From Paramoeba atlantica (taxonomy: Eukaryota; Discosea): a DNA stretch of 64,000 nt. The stretch is taken from NCBI GenBank assembly GCA_977017575.1, contig CDRNVI010000035.1, forward strand, positions 1 through 64,000, in the 5' to 3' direction. Below the pieces are notes generated by a model. That model ran no database searches. It was not told the DNA's origin and saw only the letters and a program-made list of their open reading frames with translations. A program made the translations under genes and the position numbers. Positions 8,080 through 19,475 of this stretch are shown here, in pieces (position 1 is the stretch's first letter; each line of letters opens with the position of its first letter).

Positions 8080-9519
8080 GGTTTCGTCAACTTCCGGATG
8101 AGTAATCTTCGCGCTCACGGAAAGCTACGGGAAACGTGCCATGAGGACTTGTCTGCGCGAAGCGTGTTGGTTTCTTATCCGCAGGTTGTGATTTCTGGCC
8201 TCGAGCGCCCAAACCTCCTTTCAGCTCGGCTTGGTTTCGTCAACTTCCGGATGAGCAATCTTCGCGCTCACGGAAAGCTACGGGAAACGTGCCATGAGGA
8301 CTTGTCTGCGCGAAGCGTGTTGGTTTCTTATCCGCAGGTTGTGATTTCTGGCCTCGAGCGCCCAAACCTCCTTTCAGCTCGGCTGGGTTTCGTCAACTTC
8401 CGGATGAGTAATCTTCGCGCTCACGGAAAGCTACGGGAGACGTGCCATGAGGACTTGTCTGCGCGAAGCGTGTTGGTGTCTTATCCGCAGGTTGTGATTT
8501 CTGGCCTCGAGCGCCCAAACCTCCTTTCAGTTCGGCTTGGTTTCGTCAACTTCCGGATGAGTATTCTTCGCGCTCACGGAAATCTACGGGAAACGTGCCA
8601 TGAGGACTTGTCTGCGCGAAGCGTGTTGGTGTCTTATCCGCAGGTTGTGATTTCTGGCCTCGAGCGCCCAAACCTCCTTTCAGCTCGGCTTGGTTTCGTC
8701 AACTTCCGGATGAGCAATCTTCGCGCTCACGGAAAGCTACGGGAAACGTGCCATGAGGACTTGTCTGCGCGAAGCGTGTTGGTTTCTTATCCGCAGGTTG
8801 TGATTTCTGGCCTCGAGCGCCCAAACCTCCTTTCAGCTCGGCTGGGTTTCGTCAACTTCCGGATGAGTAATCTTCGCGCTCACGGAAAGCTACGGGAGAC
8901 GTGCCATGAGGACTTGTCTGCGCGAAGCGTGTTGGTGTCTTATCCGCAGGTTGTGATTTCTGGCCTCGAGCGCCCAAACCTCCTTTCAGTTCGGCTTGGT
9001 TTCGTCAACTTCCGGATGAGTATTCTTCGCGCTCACGGAAATCTACGGGAAACGTGCCATGAGGACTTGTCTGCGCGAAGCGTGTTGGTGTCTTATCCGC
9101 AGGTTGTGATTTCTGGCCTCGAGCGCCCAAACCTCCTTTCAGCTCGGCTGGGTTTCGTCAACTTCCGGATGAGTAATCTTCGCGCTCACGGAAAGCTACG
9201 GGAGACGTGCCATGAGGACTTGTCTGCGCGAAGCGTGTTGGTGTCTTATCCGCAGGTTGTGATTTCTGGCCTCGAGCGCCCAAACCTCCTTTCAGTTCGG
9301 CTTGGTTTCGTCAACTTCCGGATGAGTATTCTTCGCGCTCACGGAAATCTACGGGAAACGTGCCATGAGGACTTGTCTGCGCGAAGCGTGTTGGTGTCTT
9401 ATCCGCAGGTTGTGATTTCTGGCCTCGAGCGCCCAAACCTCCTTTCAGCTCGGCTGGGTTTCGTCAACTTCCGGATGAGTAATCTTCGCGCTCACGGAAA
9501 GCTAAGAGAAACGTGAGGA
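8080..9519 (+). repeat. 153-bp tandem satellite, unit 1 (about 9.4 copies)
   Basis: Near-identical 153-bp monomers (51 codons) starting GGTTTCGTCAACTTCC. Because the period is a multiple of three and the monomer has no stop in this frame, one open frame of 488 codons spans the array; I judge it a satellite, not a gene. Two monomer types alternate irregularly, differing at AGTAATC/AAAGCT (type N) and AGTATTC/AATCTA (type I), in the order N N N I N N I N I N. Flanked left by a TIR-type terminus and right by LINE-B. Confidence 0.95.
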
Positions 9520-9650
9520 CTAGTCTGCGTCCTCCCGCAAGTTGTGATGTAAAGTCGATAAGAAGTTGATGTGCGAGATGAACTTATCGAGTCACGTAAA
9601 AAAAAAAGACTTTGTATTAAGTTCGGTTCTCATTTCGTCGCAATATACAT
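9520..9650 (+). other. Satellite to LINE-B spacer
   Basis: No gene seen. Contains an A-run (9598-9608). It may be truncated LINE-B 5' sequence; no SL is visible here. Confidence 0.5.
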
Positions 9651-11192
9651 ATGGTATATATAAAAAAAAAAAAACTTCACAGCGTTAAGCCAAAGAAGAC
9701 AGCAAGAGTAAGAGTAGCCACACACACGGATCCCACGTTATCTCCGAACTGGGCTGATCAAGGCGTACATGAGAATCCTCCTGTTGACCCTCACAATTCC
9801 AATATTATTAAGCTAAAAGGGATAAAATATAATCAGATTGGTAGGGGGCACTGTGATTCCGAGGTTGAAGCTTCGGAACAAGATATGTCGTCCGAGACTG
9901 ATTCCGAGCCGTTCTCTTTGAAAGAAGGTAGTGGCATTGATATCGACGACGCGGAAAACTCTCAGGATTCAGATATCATGTCTTTGGACGAAAGAGATGA
10001 ACAAACCAACTTTGCCAAAGCTCCTGATCGAGTATACAACATTGTGTCAGAATGGGGAAAAGGCACGACGTGCGAAATTCAATGGAGCTTCCGACGCAAC
10101 GATACAAAATTCCACTCCATAGGCGAGGTTGTGAAAAGAACGTCCCGGCGAGAAAAAGTAAAGATCCAAATTGCGTATAAACCGGAAGATGGACAGGAAG
10201 GAACGTCGGGAATACTTTATCTTCCACAGTCGGAAAAAATTCGGATCTGGTCTCTCCACGCCCTGCAAGAAAACAAGGTTTCAGTGTCAAACATGTTCAA
10301 AGTTGAAGTGGAAGAAACATGCCCTGAGAGCGACCTAAAATTGGACCTTGATCCGCTTCCACAAATGGCTCAAATTGACCCATCTTTCGCTGTTCATGTC
10401 GTTGCAATCTTTCGCTCCATCGTACGCGAATATCCCAAGACACAAATGGAGTCCGAGAAAACAGCGATTTGGCATAAGCTCTTAAATGCTCCGCGTGATT
10501 CTTTGGCGACGGTTCGTCAAAAGATACAGAGAAGTCAAAGTAGCGTAAGAAGAGTCAAGCGAAAGGAATTGGTGCCGGATGAAGAATCTCTCAGTGAAGA
10601 GCAACGTCTGGAGTTGGAAATAGATCGCCGCTCCATAAGAAATGCACTTCAAACTGCGAAGGCAGGGAATGTAGGAAAGGCCACACGTGTGCTAGACAAT
10701 GTATATCGAGATTCTTCTTTACAGCCAGGAGAGAAAGCGTCAAAGCTGAAAGAGCTCCACCCGACAGGTCCATCACCTCAGTTTCTAGAAGGCGATTTTC
10801 CGCGAACAGCTATTGTTGAGCCGTCTGAACTGCGCCTTGCAACGGAGAAACTGTCGAAGGGAGCTTCACCTGGACCGACGGGTTTTAGTGAGAGTATGAT
10901 GCGACTTTTGATCGACGATGAAGAGGCGTGCCTAGCACTCTGTCACATGTTTCGAGATGTCATAAATGGAGATGTGACTGAGACCGTCCGAGATCGCTTA
11001 ACCCGGTGTCGAATTATAGCTCTTGCTAAACCAAACAATGGCATCCGACCTGTGGCCATGGGGGATACAATTCTCAAAATTTGCGGATCAATCCTCTTGG
11101 AAAGACATGGAAGCACACTGAAACCCCTTTTTCAACCATTGCAGCGAGGCATACTGCAGCAGAATGCATGTGAATCCATAGTGCACGAGCTC
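9651..11192 (+). CDS. LINE-B 5' half, unit 2 (open, cut by insertion)
   Basis: Open frame of 514 codons encoding the N-terminal part of a non-LTR retrotransposon polyprotein. The first 70 or so residues are basic and low-complexity, and the GSW-QF N-terminal motif of LINE-A is missing, so the true 5' end is probably lost. There follow an acidic stretch, a segment homologous to LINE-A (IVSEWGKGTTCEIQWSFR here; TIRSWGKGTKCKVNWKFR in LINE-A), a helical region, and the start of the reverse transcriptase (GASPGPTGFSESM, TRCRIIALAKPNNGIRPVAM). The frame ends in a stop supplied by the inserted YR terminus right after SIVHEL. The 3' half, starting KEYEEGYT, is found only at 24293. Confidence 0.85.
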
Positions 11193-11579
11193 TAATAGTC
11201 CACGTTTTGAAATTTAGCCGAGGGGCTGTTATGTATTTGCCTGCTGGCCCTTCGGGGCACATAGTTTCTTCGAATTATGATTTGTATTCAGAATTTTACA
11301 TGGGATGGGTATTTACTATTATCTTATATATCCTTGTTAGGTTGTTATTTTACTTCGCTTTAAGTTTTTGCGGCAGGTTGGCCGAGGGTTCCGGTGGGAG
11401 GGAATCCCGTTAACAACGTGACACATGATTATTGGTTTTATGCAGGCTTTCTTTTGAACTATGTTTGTGCATGTGAATTCTATCTATATATCGTATTATG
11501 TGTTCTTTGATTTTGGGACGATTTGGAAGTGTGATTATATTAGTCATAGGTATTTACTTATATTTGTTTGTTACTTATT
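11193..11579 (+). mobile_element. YR-retroelement solo terminus, unit 2
   Basis: Same as 973-1365, with an intact GCCC-TTCG-GGGC hairpin (11247-11258). Left terminal and right terminal sequences are joined without coding sequence. Fossil. Confidence 0.7.
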
Positions 11580-11931
11580 TCATTTTCCGTGCGTTCAGTA
11601 TCCTACACTTCGCTATATACGTTGACAACGCCTGCGTAGCGAAAACTACGAAATTCAGTGAGCTTCGCAAATTGCTTCCCACTAACGACGCACAGGGGAA
11701 CCCTACGCGGGGTACGGCTCAGGCCCGCTCACGCGGGCCCTCGCCGTTTCGCGGCCGCGCGCACCCCCGCTCACGCGGGGGCCCCCGCGCGGCCAAAATG
11801 GGTACTAAAATTTGTTATCAAGGTAGTTGGGCTTCGCAAATTGCTTCCCACGAATGGGTACTAAAATTTGTTATCAAGGTAGTTGGTCAAGATTATCAAG
11901 TAGTTATCAGTTGGGCCTTTCTTCCTCCTCC
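11580..11931 (+). repeat. GC-rich hairpin repeat, copy 5 (outer, unit 2)
   Basis: Complete copy followed by GTGGA and the SL relic at 11937, as in unit 1. Confidence 0.9.
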
Positions 11932-11936
11932 GTGGA

Positions 11937-11952
11937 TTTCTGTACCTTGTTG
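11937..11952 (+). other. Truncated spliced-leader relic
   Basis: TTTCTGTACCTTGTTG immediately left of MITE-A copy 2; its last four bases belong to the 8-bp duplication GTTGTTTC (11949-11956). Confidence 0.8.
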
Positions 11953-11956
11953 TTTC

Positions 11957-13022
11957 GGGTAGGGGGGACCTTCGATGAAGCTTCATCGAAAGTGTACAAC
12001 TTTCGATGAAGCACATTGAAAGTTGTACACTTTCGATGAATCTTCATCGAAGGTGTTTTTGACTTTTTTTTTATTTTTTCAAATCTTCACGCAAACGTTT
12101 TTCGCGGATCCATATAGACATTTTGACTTTTTTGGTGCATCATCGAAGTGTTTTGTGAAGGTTCGTAGAGGAATTTCACCGTTTCTTCAGTTTATCTTCA
12201 TCGAAGCGTTTTTGACTGATCCATATACATATTTTGAGCGACAATCCTGCGGAAGGGGTAAACACAGGATTTTCGTTGAGTACTCAACGAAGTGCCGGAT
12301 TTTCGTTGATTACTCAACGAACGGAAATTCACGGTGGAAATCAAGGACTTTTGCATAAGTCAAGGACTTTTGTGGAACATCCAAGAATTTTTTTTTGATT
12401 TTCATTTTCCGTGCGTTCAGTATCCTACACTTCGCTATATACGTTGACAACGCCTGCGTAGCGAAAACTACGAAATTCAGTGAGCTTCGCAAATTGCTTC
12501 CCACTAACGACGCACAGGGGAACCCTACGCGGGGTACGGCTCAGGCCCGCTCACGCGGGCCCTCGCCGTTTCGCGGCCGCGCGCACCCCCGCTCACGCGG
12601 GGGCCCCCGCGCGGCCAAAATGGGTACTAAAATTTGTTATCAAGGTAGTTGGGCTTCGCAAATTGCTTCCCACGAATGGGTACTAAAATTTGTTATCAAG
12701 GTAGTTGGTCAAGATTATCAAGTAGTTATCAGTTGGGCCTTTCTTCCTCCTCCCTCTAAGGTCCTGCAGATTTTTTACGGTCACAGGGTACGTTCGTTGA
12801 GAAATCAACGAACGTACCCCCAAGCCAAAATGTGAAAGAAAACGGAAAGTCAGAATTCAGACAAAAAAACAAAAAATTATTGAAATTAAAATGAAATTAT
12901 ATGTTTCATGCAACGTGTTTTCAACAGCCAATGGAAAAATTCGTTCAAAAACAAAAAGTTAAAAAAGTCAAAAAAAGTCAAAAACACCTTCGATGAAGAT
13001 TCATCGAAGGTCCCCCCTAGCC
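11957..13022 (+). mobile_element. MITE-A, copy 2
   Basis: Same structure as 1733-2791 with GGGTAGGGGGGACC and GGTCCCCCCTAGCC ends. The exact duplication GTTGTTTC is at 11949-11956 and 13023-13030. It contains GC-rich repeat copy 6 (12402-12753). The palindrome near 12787-12817 (GGTACGTTCGTTGA with TCAACGAACGTACC) is perfect here but damaged in unit 1. Confidence 0.9.
12402..12753 (+). repeat. GC-rich hairpin repeat, copy 6 (inside MITE-A)
   Basis: Complete inner copy, followed by CTCTAAGGTCCTGC. Confidence 0.9.
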
Positions 13023-13026
13023 GTTG

Positions 13027-13552
13027 TTTCTGTACCTTGTTGATTTCATTATATCTATTCTATTCAAAAACCGAATGTTCACGCGTCAATTCACCTGCAG
13101 AGAACGCGACTACGAAGACCAGAATGTTGATTTCACCAGAGAAGCTAACAGGCATGAACTCGGATCATGGAACCAATTTGCCGCTAACGAAAAACTCACG
13201 AACAACAAGCCAAGTACATACAACGATTTGCTTTATACAACAGGCATACCCGCACACACATCGAAAGAGTGGAACGAGAAACTAACACGCGTCGTGGAAG
13301 AGATAGGTGTAGACACAACGCCGGATCAAGGACACGATAAGCATCGAGACGAAGAGGACAGGTATTCCAGTGTGACAGCCTCTAAAACGCAGGAACCTCC
13401 AGTCATAAAGAAGCTTTCAAACGGAATGCAGCTGCGACCCAGAGCTTCTCCCAATTCAAGTCAGACACAAGAAGCTATTCGAATCAAATCTAGCCCACAC
13501 TCGGGGTCAAAACACGAGAGAAAACTTAAACCACCACCATCAAAGCAGATAA
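13027..13552 (+). pseudogene. LINE-A 5' fragment, unit 2
   Basis: SL relic (13027-13042), 5' UTR and ATG 13076, then an open LINE-A N-terminal region nearly identical to 20111-20638. It breaks at CAGATAAAA and continues into the Merlin-2 5' region, so the open frame running on to 13761 is a chance fusion. Confidence 0.85.
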
Positions 13553-13593
13553 AAGTCTCAGCGCTTCCTTTTTACTCAGTTCTGCTTTTCATC

Positions 13594-13739
13594 ATGAACA
13601 ATAACAACAACAATCAGCAGGATCCTGACGCTATTCTCAGAAGTTTCATTTCTCTTCTCGAGGCTGCCACGTACCGAGAACACCGGCGAGGACCTTTAGG
13701 AGATGGCCCGGCAGTACTTCCTGACCCACGTTACCTTAA
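13594..13739 (+). CDS. Merlin-2 transposase, N-terminal part (interrupted)
   Basis: ATG 13594 opens an Asn/Gln-rich start, then FISLLEAATYREHRR, homologous to the Merlin-1 N-terminus. The coding sequence stops at RYLN and resumes at NPTLWRDVPLRPLC after a 932-bp YR-element insertion (13740-14671). Upstream (13553-13593) is the pyrimidine-rich Merlin-2 5' sequence. Confidence 0.8.
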
Positions 13740-14671
13740 TAGTTCACGTTTTGAAATTTAGCCGAGGGGCGGCTATATATTTGCCTGCTGGCCCTTCGGG
13801 GCACATAATTTTCTCAAATTATGATGTAGTATTCTCTAATTGCATGGAGGGGGGTGTTTACTCGTTTGTTATATTCTTGTTAGGTTGTTATTTTGTTACG
13901 TTTAAAGTTTTGTCTTTAACGATAAAGATACAGTTTCTGTACCTTGTTGGTTGTTATTTTGTTACGTTTAAAGTTTTGTATGAGATCCCAACGTTTACGG
14001 GCTCCGTCGGAGCCACGCCAGGAGCGCGATAGATCACCGAAGCGGAATAGGGCGCCGACACCCATTCAGACCTCCTCCGTCCAAGACTATTCTAAGCGTC
14101 AGTCCCTTTCGTGCCCTCCCGTGCGCCCCCCTCTCCCCCCTCTCCCCACGCAGCCGGCTCCGCAGGTAGGTTATAGCGATTAGCGCCTTAATGTTTTTAA
14201 CCGCGTCATTGTTGACACGGCCGTACACCACGCCTAGTTGCTCCACACTTCTAGGTCCCAAGTTGGTATATGGGCAGAGGTTGAAAGCGTAACCTGTGTA
14301 GCTCGTGTGAGCTTGTAAAGGGCGTGGTAATGGACTGGTCATCTATTGCTATCGTTATCCTTTTGTGAGCTCTGCATATTTTGATATTTTCTATCTATTA
14401 ATATTTGACTACGTGATTGGGCATTTTGCGTTTATTGTGACGTGTGTGTGGGCAGGTTGGCCGAGGGTTCCGGTGGGGGGGAACCCCGTTAGCAGAGTGA
14501 CATTGATTGTGTTGTTTTATGCAGGCTTGTTTCTTTTCCATCTTTGTGCGTGTGAAATGAATGAATGATATGTTGTGTCATTTTGAATTACGATTGAGCT
14601 ATTCATAGTTGTTCATTTATTCATATATGTTATCAGTGTATATGTTTCCAGGGAGCCCCTCGGCGTGGATT
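13740..14671 (+). mobile_element. YR-retroelement deletion derivative inserted in Merlin-2
   Basis: Non-autonomous derivative of the element at 47.2-51.2 kb. It consists of the left terminus with a GCCC-TTCG-GGGC hairpin, an 85-bp terminal stretch, the SL (13913-13949), the first 68 or so codons of the proline-rich gag-like frame (ATG 13979), then directly the right terminus ending GGCGTGGATTTC. Recombinase, RT and RNase H are missing. No long target duplication is visible, as expected for integration by a tyrosine recombinase. The gag part ends in CGCAGGTAGGTTATAG, which also looks like a splice donor. Fossil. Confidence 0.8.
13913..13949 (+). other. Spliced-leader sequence (37 nt) in YR element
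   Basis: Full SL between duplicated GTTGTTATTTTG stretches (13884 and 13950). The upstream copy follows the acceptor-like TTCTTGTTAG ending at 13883. Confidence 0.9.
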
Positions 14672-15763
14672 TCCAACCCAACTTTATGGCGTGATGTGCC
14701 GTTGCGCCCGCTTTGTAACGGATGCCCTGCTTTTAACTGTGTCAAGCGTTGGCGCAGTATGCAAGACATTCCTCTTGGCGCGGATGCCGAAATCTGGATG
14801 AGCTGCCATGGTTTTTTGACTCCGCCATCGTGCCGAAAGCATGGAACGGAAAAGATGGCGTCCGTACCGGGGAAGAATTATATGATTTGCATGTTTAAGG
14901 AGCCTGGAATGCGGAACCCCTGTCGAATAAAGATGGGAAAGTTTGAGCCATACATTTCTTTGCGGAGCCATCTAACTCCCACCATCCTTTTACTTCTTTG
15001 GGCAGACATTGCGAATCAGCTTTGTACTGGCCAAATCTGCCACAGCCGAGGGGTGGGTAGAAAAACAGTCCAGGAAGTGTTACACTCCGCGGCCAATGCT
15101 GCGCTTTCCCAAGAGCAGTCCGAGCAATACGAGTTTTCTCGCATCCAAGTGGACGAAACGTTCATTGGAAAGAGAAAGTATCAGCGTGGGAGGCGGCAGC
15201 GGAAAAGGGGATGGTGGTTTGCCACCGTCACGGAGATACGTGGACAAGAAATGGGAAGAACCCATTGGAAGTTAGTCAAGCGTCGAGACACGGAAACGCT
15301 GCATAACTTCATCCTGCCGCACTTGACGAGTGCACGGGCTGTGGTTGTCAGTGACTGTTGGGGGGCGTATTCCACTCTGGGGGACTTTTGTCGCCACCAC
15401 GCTGTGAATCATAGCGTGGAGTTTGTGAACTCCCAAGGCTACCACACTAACACCGCTGAAGGGTCGCATCGCATCATTAAAGACTGGGTGAGGAAGCAGC
15501 ATTACAACTTTGGGGCTTCTTCCTTGGAATTGATGCGAAATGTGGCCCTTCAGTGTGTGAAGTTGGGGGAAGTTCACAACGGGCGAGAGACTGCTTGGCA
15601 AACTCGACTTTCCAACCTCTTGGGGTGTTTTCTTGAGTACTACGGCTCGGACGTAGATGACTTCGACGACAGTGTGAGTTTGAGCAGCTGTCCATCAGAC
15701 TATACCAGCGGCGATGATTTCGTTTCGAGTGAGTCTGAAGGTCATGCTATGCATGACGAGTGA
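14672..15763 (+). CDS. Merlin-2 transposase, main part (IS1595/ISXO2-like DDE)
   Basis: Open to the stop at 15763. N-terminal zinc-binding-like region (CNGCPAFNCVKRW, a Cys/His-rich stretch and CRIKMGKFEPYI), a putative helix-turn-helix (LWADIANQLCTGQICHSR then VGRKTVQEVL), and a complete DDE domain: IQVDETFIGKRKY, VVVSDCWGAY, YHTNTAEGSHRIIKDW. It ends in a Ser/Asp/Glu-rich tail (about 45 residues from YYGSDVDDFDD). It cuts and joins DNA at the transposon ends. Apart from the YR insertion that separates its first 49 or so codons, this is the best preserved Merlin copy here. The ATG at 14609 lies in inserted sequence and is not the native start. Confidence 0.9.
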   Translation, partial: SNPTLWRDVPLRPLCNGCPAFNCVKRWRSMQDIPLGADAEIWMSCHGFLTPPSCRKHGTEKMASVPGKNYMICMFKEPGMRNPCRIKMGKFEPYISLRSHLTPTILLLLWADIANQLCTGQICHSRGVGRKTVQEVLHSAANAALSQEQSEQYEFSRIQVDETFIGKRKYQRGRRQRKRGWWFATVTEIRGQEMGRTHWKLVKRRDTETLHNFILPHLTSARAVVVSDCWGAYSTLGDFCRHHAVNHSVEFVNSQGYHTNTAEGSHRIIKDWVRKQHYNFGASSLELMRNVALQCVKLGEVHNGRETAWQTRLSNLLGCFLEYYGSDVDDFDDSVSLSSCPSDYTSGDDFVSSESEGHAMHDE

Positions 15764-16237
15764 AACAATATTTTTGTACATATCTATTCATGTAGTTTGC
15801 TGGGACTCAGGGCTAAACCTGACTGGCTAAAAAAAATGAAAAAAAATAAAAAAAAATGAAAAAAACTATAAAAAAAAGTGTTCTTTTGGGCTAGGGTGGT
15901 CAAGAATCGTCGCACCAAAGATAAAGATCCAGTTTCTGTACCCGTCCGAACGATATCATTCGTTGTGAAGCGCACACTGTATTACGAAATGTCAAAAACG
16001 CTTCGATGAGTGATACCTAAAAAACCTCACAAATCGATGAGTACCAATAATAAGCGTAAATTCTCTATTAGAATCGGTCACATACGCTTCGGTGAGTAAT
16101 AAAAAAAACTCGAAAATCTCTATTAGAGTCGCTCAAAAACGCTTCGATGAGTACTCATCGAAAGTTGTAAACTTTCGATGAGACTCACGGAAAGTTGTAG
16201 ACTTTCGATGAGTACTCATCGAAGGTCCCCCCTACCC
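15764..16237 (+). other. Merlin-2 3' flank, diverged SL and palindromes, unit 2
   Basis: Same as 7667-8079, with a diverged SL at 15918-15943, plus an extra palindromic segment at 16155-16215 (CGAAAGTTGTAAACTTTCG-type arms) absent from unit 1. It ends TCATCGAAGGTCCCCCCTA at the satellite. Confidence 0.75.
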
Positions 16238-17371
16238 GGTTTCGTCAACTTCCGGATGAGTAATCTTCGCGCTCACGGAAAGCTACGGGAAACGTGCCAT
16301 GAGGACTTGTCTGCGCGAAGCGTGTTGGTTTCTTATCCGCAGGTTGTGATTTCTGGCCTCGAGCGCCCAAACCTCCTTTCAGCTCGGCTTGGTTTCGTCA
16401 ACTTCCGGATGAGCAATCTTCGCGCTCACGGAAAGCTACGGGAAACGTGCCATGAGGACTTGTCTGCGCGAAGCGTGTTGGTTTCTTATCCGCAGGTTGT
16501 GATTTCTGGCCTCGAGCGCCCAAACCTCCTTTCAGCTCGGCTGGGTTTCGTCAACTTCCGGATGAGTAATCTTCGCGCTCACGGAAAGCTACGGGAGACG
16601 TGCCATGAGGACTTGTCTGCGCGAAGCGTGTTGGTGTCTTATCCGCAGGTTGTGATTTCTGGCCTCGAGCGCCCAAACCTCCTTTCAGTTCGGCTTGGTT
16701 TCGTCAACTTCCGGATGAGTATTCTTCGCGCTCACGGAAATCTACGGGAAACGTGCCATGAGGACTTGTCTGCGCGAAGCGTGTTGGTGTCTTATCCGCA
16801 GGTTGTGATTTCTGGCCTCGAGCGCCCAAACCTCCTTTCAGCTCGGCTTGGTTTCGTCAACTTCCGGATGAGCAATCTTCGCGCTCACGGAAAGCTACGG
16901 GAAACGTGCCATGAGGACTTGTCTGCGCGAAGCGTGTTGGTTTCTTATCCGCAGGTTGTGATTTCTGGCCTCGAGCGCCCAAACCTCCTTTCAGCTCGGC
17001 TGGGTTTCGTCAACTTCCGGATGAGTAATCTTCGCGCTCACGGAAAGCTACGGGAGACGTGCCATGAGGACTTGTCTGCGCGAAGCGTGTTGGTGTCTTA
17101 TCCGCAGGTTGTGATTTCTGGCCTCGAGCGCCCAAACCTCCTTTCAGTTCGGCTTGGTTTCGTCAACTTCCGGATGAGTATTCTTCGCGCTCACGGAAAT
17201 CTACGGGAAACGTGCCATGAGGACTTGTCTGCGCGAAGCGTGTTGGTGTCTTATCCGCAGGTTGTGATTTCTGGCCTCGAGCGCCCAAACCTCCTTTCAG
17301 CTCGGCTGGGTTTCGTCAACTTCCGGATGAGTAATCTTCGCGCTCACGGAAAGCTAAGAGAAACGTGAGGA
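16238..17371 (+). repeat. 153-bp tandem satellite, unit 2 (about 7.4 copies)
   Basis: Same monomer as 8080-9519, in the order N N N I N N I N, which is one I-N pair shorter than unit 1. This is the expected product of unequal exchange by a two-monomer step. The 396-codon open frame is a by-product of the 153-bp period. Confidence 0.95.
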
Positions 17372-17507
17372 CTAGTCTGCGTCCTCCCGCAAGTTGTGAT
17401 GTAAAGTCGATAAGAAGTTGATGTGCGAGATGAACTTATCGAGTCACGTAAAAAAAAAAGACTTTGTATTAAGTTCGGTTCTCATTTCGTCGCAATATAC
17501 ATATGGT

Positions 17508-19088
17508 ATATAAAAAAAAAAAAAACTTCACAGCGTTAAGCCAAAGAAGACAGCAAGAGTAAGAGTAGCCACACACACGGATCCCACGTTATCTCCGAAC
17601 TGGGCTGATCAAGGCGTACATGAGAATCCTCCTGTTGACCCTCACAATTCCAATATTATTAAGCTAAAAGGGATAAAATATAATCAGATTGGTAGGGGGC
17701 ACTGTGATTCCGAGGTTGAAGCTTCGGAACAAGATATGTCGTCCGAGACTGATTCCGAGCCGTTCTCTTTGAAAGAAGGTAGTGGCATTGATATCGACGA
17801 TAAGTAGTGGCATTGATACGACGGAAAACTCTCAGGATTCAGATATCATGTCTTTGGACGAAAGAGATGAACAAACCAACTTTGCCAAAGCTCCTGATCG
17901 AGTATACAACATTGTGTCAGAATGGGGAAAAGGCACGACGTGCGAAATTCAATGGAGCTTCCGACGCAACGATACAAAATTCCACTCCATAGGCGAGGTT
18001 GTGAAAAGAACGTCCCGGCGAGAAAAAGTAAAGATCCAAATTGCGTATAAACCGGAAGATGGACAGGAAGGAACGTCGGGAATACTTTATCTTCCACAGT
18101 CGGAAAAAATTCGGATCTGGTCTCTCCACGCCCTGCAAGAAAACAAGGTTTCAGTGTCAAACATGTTCAAAGTTGAAGTGGAAGAAACATGCCCTGAGAG
18201 CGACCTAAAATTGGACCTTGATCCGCTTCCACAAATGGCTCAAATTGACCCATCTTTCGCTGTTCATGTCGTTGCAATCTTTCGCTCCATCGTACGCGAA
18301 TATCCCAAGACACAAATGGAGTCCGAGAAAACAGCGATTTGGCATAAGCTCTTAAATGCTCCGCGTGATTCTTTGGCGACGGTTCGTCAAAAGATACAGA
18401 GAAGTCAAAGTAGCGTAAGAAGAGTCAAGCGAAAGGAATTTTTTTTTTTTTTTTTGGAAAGGAATTGGTGCCGGATGAAGAATCTCTCAGTGAAGAGCAA
18501 CGTCTGGAGTTGGAAATAGATCGCCGCTCCATAAGAAATGCACTTCAAACTGCGAAGGCAGGGAATGTAGGAAAGGCCACACGTGTGCTAGACAATGTAT
18601 ATCGAGATTCTTCTTTACAGCCAGGAGAGAAAGCGTCAAAGCTGAAAGAGCTCCACCCGACAGGTCCATCACCTCAGTTTCTAGAAGGCGATTTTCCGCG
18701 AACAGCTATTGTTGAGCCGTCTGAACTGCGCCTTGCAACGGAGAAACTGTCGAAGGGAGCTTCACCTGGACCGACGGGTTTTAGTGAGAGTATGATGCGA
18801 CTTTTGATCGACGATGAAGAGGCGTGCCTAGCACTCTGTCACATGTTTCGAGATGTCATAAATGGAGATGTGACTGAGACCGTCCGAGATCGCTTAACCC
18901 GGTGTCGAATTATAGCTCTTGCTAAACCAAACAATGGCATCCGACCTGTGGCCATGGGGGATACAATTCTCAAAATTTGCGGATCAATCCTCTTGGAAAG
19001 ACATGGAAGCACACTGAAACCCCTTTTTCAACCATTGCAGCGAGGCATACTGCAGCAGAATGCATGTGAATCCATAGTGCACGAGCTC
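17508..19088 (+). pseudogene. LINE-B 5' half, unit 3
   Basis: Same as 9651-11192 but with two local insertions. Near 17795-17820 a stretch around GTAGTGGCATTGATA is duplicated, and at about 18440-18465 a T15 run plus GG is inserted between two copies of AAAGGAATT. Each shifts the frame, leaving open pieces at about 17782-18519 and 18465-19091. It is cut at 19088 (SIVHEL) by the 5.2-kb insertion 19089-24292, beyond which the same LINE continues at 24293. Confidence 0.85.
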
Positions 19089-19475
19089 TAATAGTCCACG
19101 TTTTGAAATTTAGCCGAGGGGCTGTTATGTATTTGCCTGCTGGCCCTTCGGGGCACATAGTTTCTTCGAATTATGATTTGTATTCAGAATTTTACATGGG
19201 ATGGGTATTTACTATTATCTTATATATCCTTGTTAGGTTGTTATTTTACTTCGCTTTAAGTTTTTGCGGCAGGTTGGCCGAGGGTTCCGGTGGGGGGGAA
19301 TCCCGTTAACAACGTGACACATGATTATTGGTTTTATGCAGGCTTTCTTTTGAACTATGTTTGTGCATGTGAATTCTATCTATATATCGTATTATGTGTT
19401 CTTTGATTTTGGGACGATTTGGAAGTGTGATTATATTAGTCATAGGTATTTACTTATATTTGTTTGTTACTTATT
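19089..19475 (+). mobile_element. YR-retroelement solo terminus, unit 3
   Basis: Third copy of the terminus described at 973. It forms the left border of the insertion inside LINE-B. Fossil. Confidence 0.7.

Noticed and set aside
8050-9516. 488-codon open frame with 51-residue repeats
   Set aside because: It exists because the satellite monomer is 153 bp; no start context, no domain, and copies differ by whole monomers. Annotated as satellite.
8080-9519. CRISPR-like array
   Set aside because: Monomers are contiguous and nearly identical with no unique spacers, and the context is eukaryotic.
11375-11400. tRNA-like GGTTGGCCGAG box in YR termini
   Set aside because: It resembles a tRNA A box, but there is no B box at a proper distance and no cloverleaf can be drawn; the neighbouring GGGTTCCGGTGGG is a simple palindromic arm.
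13024-13761. 245-codon frame joining LINE-A to a downstream segment
   Set aside because: It is a chance in-frame fusion of the LINE-A fragment with the Merlin-2 start at a recombination joint; annotated as two parts.
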